From assembly GCF_000430585.1 (NCBI RefSeq), contig NZ_AUMH01000010.1, forward strand, positions 1 to 64,000: DNA of 64,000 bases. Direction: 5' to 3'. The position numbers were made by a program, and so were the translations under genes. Origin of the DNA: Alicyclobacillus herbarius DSM 13609 (lineage in GTDB: Bacteria; Bacillota; Bacilli; Alicyclobacillales; Alicyclobacillaceae). Under the pieces are notes generated by a model that saw only the letters and a list, made by a program, of their open reading frames with translations, did not search any database and was not told the origin of the DNA. This document shows, piece after piece, positions 62,440 to 64,000 of this stretch; the first letter of the stretch is position 1, and each line of letters opens with the position of its first letter.

Positions 62440-62824
62440 AATGGTCGACGTGAACACCATCATTGGCGATCCGATTGAAGCCCCGGATGGTACGGTGATT
62501 CTACCGGTTTCCCGCGTGGGTTTCGGGTTTGCCGCAGGTGGTAGTGAATTCAGTGGAAAGGATAAGGACGGAGGCGGAAACGGCGGGGAGCACCCGTTTG
62601 GCGGCGGTTCTGGCGGCGGGGTTTCGATTACCCCCATCGGGTTTTTAATTGTTCATGGGGATCAGGTGCGGCTGTTGTCGGCGGATCATGAAAACCAGTT
62701 ATACGACCGGCTGATGGACACGGCTCCCCAAGTCATCGATAAGATCCAAAGCCTGTTCCAAGGCGGGAAAGCCAAAGCCCCTGCACAAGGCGGGGAACAG
62801 CAAAAAAGGAATGAAGTTCAATAG
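62387..62824 (+). CDS. ytfJ: GerW-family sporulation protein YtfJ
   Basis: A 145-residue protein made in the forespore and needed for full lysozyme resistance/germination in relatives. MVDVNTIIGDPIEAPDGTVI and VSRVGFGFAAGGSEF are conserved. A glycine-rich loop (GGGNGGEHPFGGGSGGG) and ITPIGFLIVHGDQVRLL follow. ATG 62387 follows CGAAGGAGG. Confidence 0.92.
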   Translation: MEHPIQGLMQTAMSSIREMVDVNTIIGDPIEAPDGTVILPVSRVGFGFAAGGSEFSGKDKDGGGNGGEHPFGGGSGGGVSITPIGFLIVHGDQVRLLSADHENQLYDRLMDTAPQVIDKIQSLFQGGKAKAPAQGGEQQKRNEVQ

Positions 62825-62941
62825 GCGACCCTTAGCAACCCGTTTTGAAAAACGTTCCCCAGATACGGCTGGGATAGCGAGATACGAACGTAGGCGAACG
62901 TAAAGATCCCCGGGTCTCGAGGTTGTCCTAAACCATGGACA

Positions 62942-62985
62942 GCTGGCATACCCATAAACCAGTGACGGCCTGGGGGTGTGCCAGC
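62942..62985 (+). promoter_or_regulatory. Hairpin enclosing the spmA translation start
   Basis: GCTGGCATACCC (62942-62953) pairs with GGGTGTGCCAGC (62974-62985): 12 pairs with one G-U, 20-base loop. The right arm contains the GGGGGTG ribosome-binding site and GTG 62978. It could block spmA translation or act as an attenuator. Confidence 0.55.
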
Positions 62986-63580
62986 TTTGATTGATCTCAT
63001 TTGGCTCAGCCTGTTTCTCATTGGCATTGGCACAGCAATGTTTACGGGACACATGCAGCGAGTGACAGGCGCGATATTAGGAGGCGCCGAGCACGGGGTC
63101 GAGTTGAGTCTCGCTTTGATTGGGGTCATAACCCTTTGGTATGGCCTGATGAACATTGCGGAAAAGGCCGGGCTCATTGACATCCTCGCGCGCGCGCTGC
63201 GCCCTCTGGCGCGCTGGCTGTATCCTTCTGTACCGGCCAATCATCCCGCGATGGGAGCCATCTTGGCGAACATGAGTGCCAACATCCTGGGAATTGGCAA
63301 CGCAGCCACGCCGCTCGGACTGCGGGCGATGCGGGAGCTGCAGACATTGAACGAGGACAAAGAGACGGCCAGTGATGCCATGTGCACTCTGTTGGCGGTG
63401 AATACGGCCAGCATTACGCTCATTCCCACCACCGTCATCGCAGTCCGGATGCAGTACGGATCGACCAATCCGACTTCCATTGTCGGGACCACCGTGATTG
63501 CCACCGCAATTGGAACGGTGGCCGCGATTCTCTTGGACAAATTTTTCCGAGCGATGGATAAGCGGCGGAGGGCCCGCTGA
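62978..63580 (+). CDS. spmA: Spore maturation protein A
   Basis: A 200-residue membrane protein with nucleoside-recognition (Gate) domains, required for spore core dehydration. GVITLWYGLMNIAEKAGLID and ANMSANILGIGNAATPLGLR are conserved. GTG 62978 is given; TTG 62987 is equally possible, since GGGGGTG lies 8 bases before it. Stop overlaps the spmB start (TGATG). Confidence 0.94.
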   Translation: MPALIDLIWLSLFLIGIGTAMFTGHMQRVTGAILGGAEHGVELSLALIGVITLWYGLMNIAEKAGLIDILARALRPLARWLYPSVPANHPAMGAILANMSANILGIGNAATPLGLRAMRELQTLNEDKETASDAMCTLLAVNTASITLIPTTVIAVRMQYGSTNPTSIVGTTVIATAIGTVAAILLDKFFRAMDKRRRAR

Positions 63581-64000
63581 TGCAGGCGGCGATTGCCACA
63601 CTATCGAACTGGCTGCTGCCGCTCTTAGTTGCGGTGATTCTCGTGACCGGGTACATCCGCCGGGTTTCCTTATATCATTCGTTTGTGGATGGGGCCAAAG
63701 GCGGTTTTGGCACGGCCATTCGCTTGCTGCCGCACTTGGTGGCGATGATGGTGGCCGTAGAGGTTTTCCGGGCTTCCGGGGCGATGGATTTACTTGTGCA
63801 AGCCTTGACGCCCGTAGTCCGATTTCTCCACATTCCGCCTGAGGTTGTCCCAATTGGGTTGCTTCGTCCTATCAGCAGTTCCGCTTCGCTCGCGTTTATG
63901 ACCAGCATCTTTCAGGACCCGAAGGCGGGACCGGATTCTTGGCTCGGGCAGTTGGCGTCGACCATGCAGGCGAGTTCCGATACGACACTCTATATTATTA
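63580..64000 (+). CDS. spmB: Spore maturation protein B, 3' end outside the window
   Basis: The first 140 residues of SpmB. LLPLLVAVILVTGYIRRVSL, YHSFVDGAKGGFGTAIRLLP and GLLRPISSSASLAFMTSIF are typical. The frame is open to the window edge; the full protein is about 175 residues in relatives. SpmA and SpmB act together. Confidence 0.93.
   Translation, partial: MQAAIATLSNWLLPLLVAVILVTGYIRRVSLYHSFVDGAKGGFGTAIRLLPHLVAMMVAVEVFRASGAMDLLVQALTPVVRFLHIPPEVVPIGLLRPISSSASLAFMTSIFQDPKAGPDSWLGQLASTMQASSDTTLYII

Noticed and set aside
1-64000. CRISPR arrays, tRNA and rRNA genes
   Set aside because: No regularly spaced repeats, cloverleaf with CCA-type ends or rRNA core sequence noticed; GAGAGTA at 11812-11818 resembles 5S loop E only locally.

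Overview
The window comes from a spore-forming Firmicute, most likely Alicyclobacillaceae. It carries spoIIAA-spoIIAB-sigF, spoVAC-AD-AE, spoIIM, dacF, ytfJ and spmAB. From about 34.5 kb onward the gene order resembles the Bacillus yqzF-bkd ... xerD-drm-dacF-spoIIA chromosome segment. A complete hopanoid gene set with squalene-hopene cyclase points to Alicyclobacillus relatives rather than Bacillus. No rRNA, tRNA or CRISPR array was seen. The taxonomic call is inference from gene content.

Region 1 (1-11.1 kb) is accessory DNA, AT-richer than the rest on its left side and bounded by mobile elements. An IS3-type element lies at the left edge. Next come an XRE-HTH/TPR regulator (920-2104) and, 35 bases downstream, an unlisted 40-residue exported-peptide ORF (2140-2262). 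This is the layout of an RRNPP peptide quorum-sensing pair. The same strand continues with a stand-alone GTP cyclohydrolase II, two small unknown proteins, a WD40 beta-propeller protein, a VOC-fold protein and an MFS exporter. GTP cyclohydrolase II plus a WD40 protein recalls the toxB/toxC pair of toxoflavin (azapteridine) loci, and a VOC enzyme is the known type of toxoflavin lyase. I propose a peptide-controlled pteridine-type metabolite cluster; the core toxA, toxD and toxE homologues are absent. The right end is a graveyard of an MFS fragment, a truncated TnpB, half an IS66 transposase and an intact IS110 element.

Region 2 (11.7-20.9 kb) is a hopanoid operon: fni, hpnH, hpnG, hpnA, shc, hpnC, hpnD, hpnE. 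Together they lead from isoprenoid diphosphates through hydroxysqualene and squalene to hopene and its adenosyl/ribosyl extended forms. A possible structured RNA with its own extended -10 promoter lies before fni. An HtrA protease follows.

Region 3 (22.6-33.9 kb) holds a base-excision glycosylase and a System I cytochrome c maturation operon (ccmE, F, an unknown envelope protein, A, B, C, D). System I is unusual in Firmicutes, and CcmE carries Cys in place of the haem-binding His. Two GerPA/F-like spore proteins, an Hsp20, a GH18 hydrolase, an MBL-fold enzyme and a MoaD-MoaE fusion with moaC follow.

Region 4 (34.4-44.3 kb) is the branched-chain keto-acid dehydrogenase locus, which supplies primers for branched fatty acids: yqzF, a bkdR-like regulator lacking the GAFTGA motif, bcd, lpdV (frameshifted near its C-terminus), bkdAA, bkdAB, bkdB, then lipA and lipB, which make the lipoyl cofactor for E2.

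Region 5 (44.3-64 kb) is housekeeping and sporulation: an M20 peptidase, an internally deleted amino-acid permease, nudF, endoQ, spoIIM, yqzK, xerD, deoB, dacF, a second HTH-TPR regulator, the spoIIA and spoVA operons, a spermidine-synthase-like protein, an M50 protease, scpAB, ytfJ, spmA and the start of spmB.
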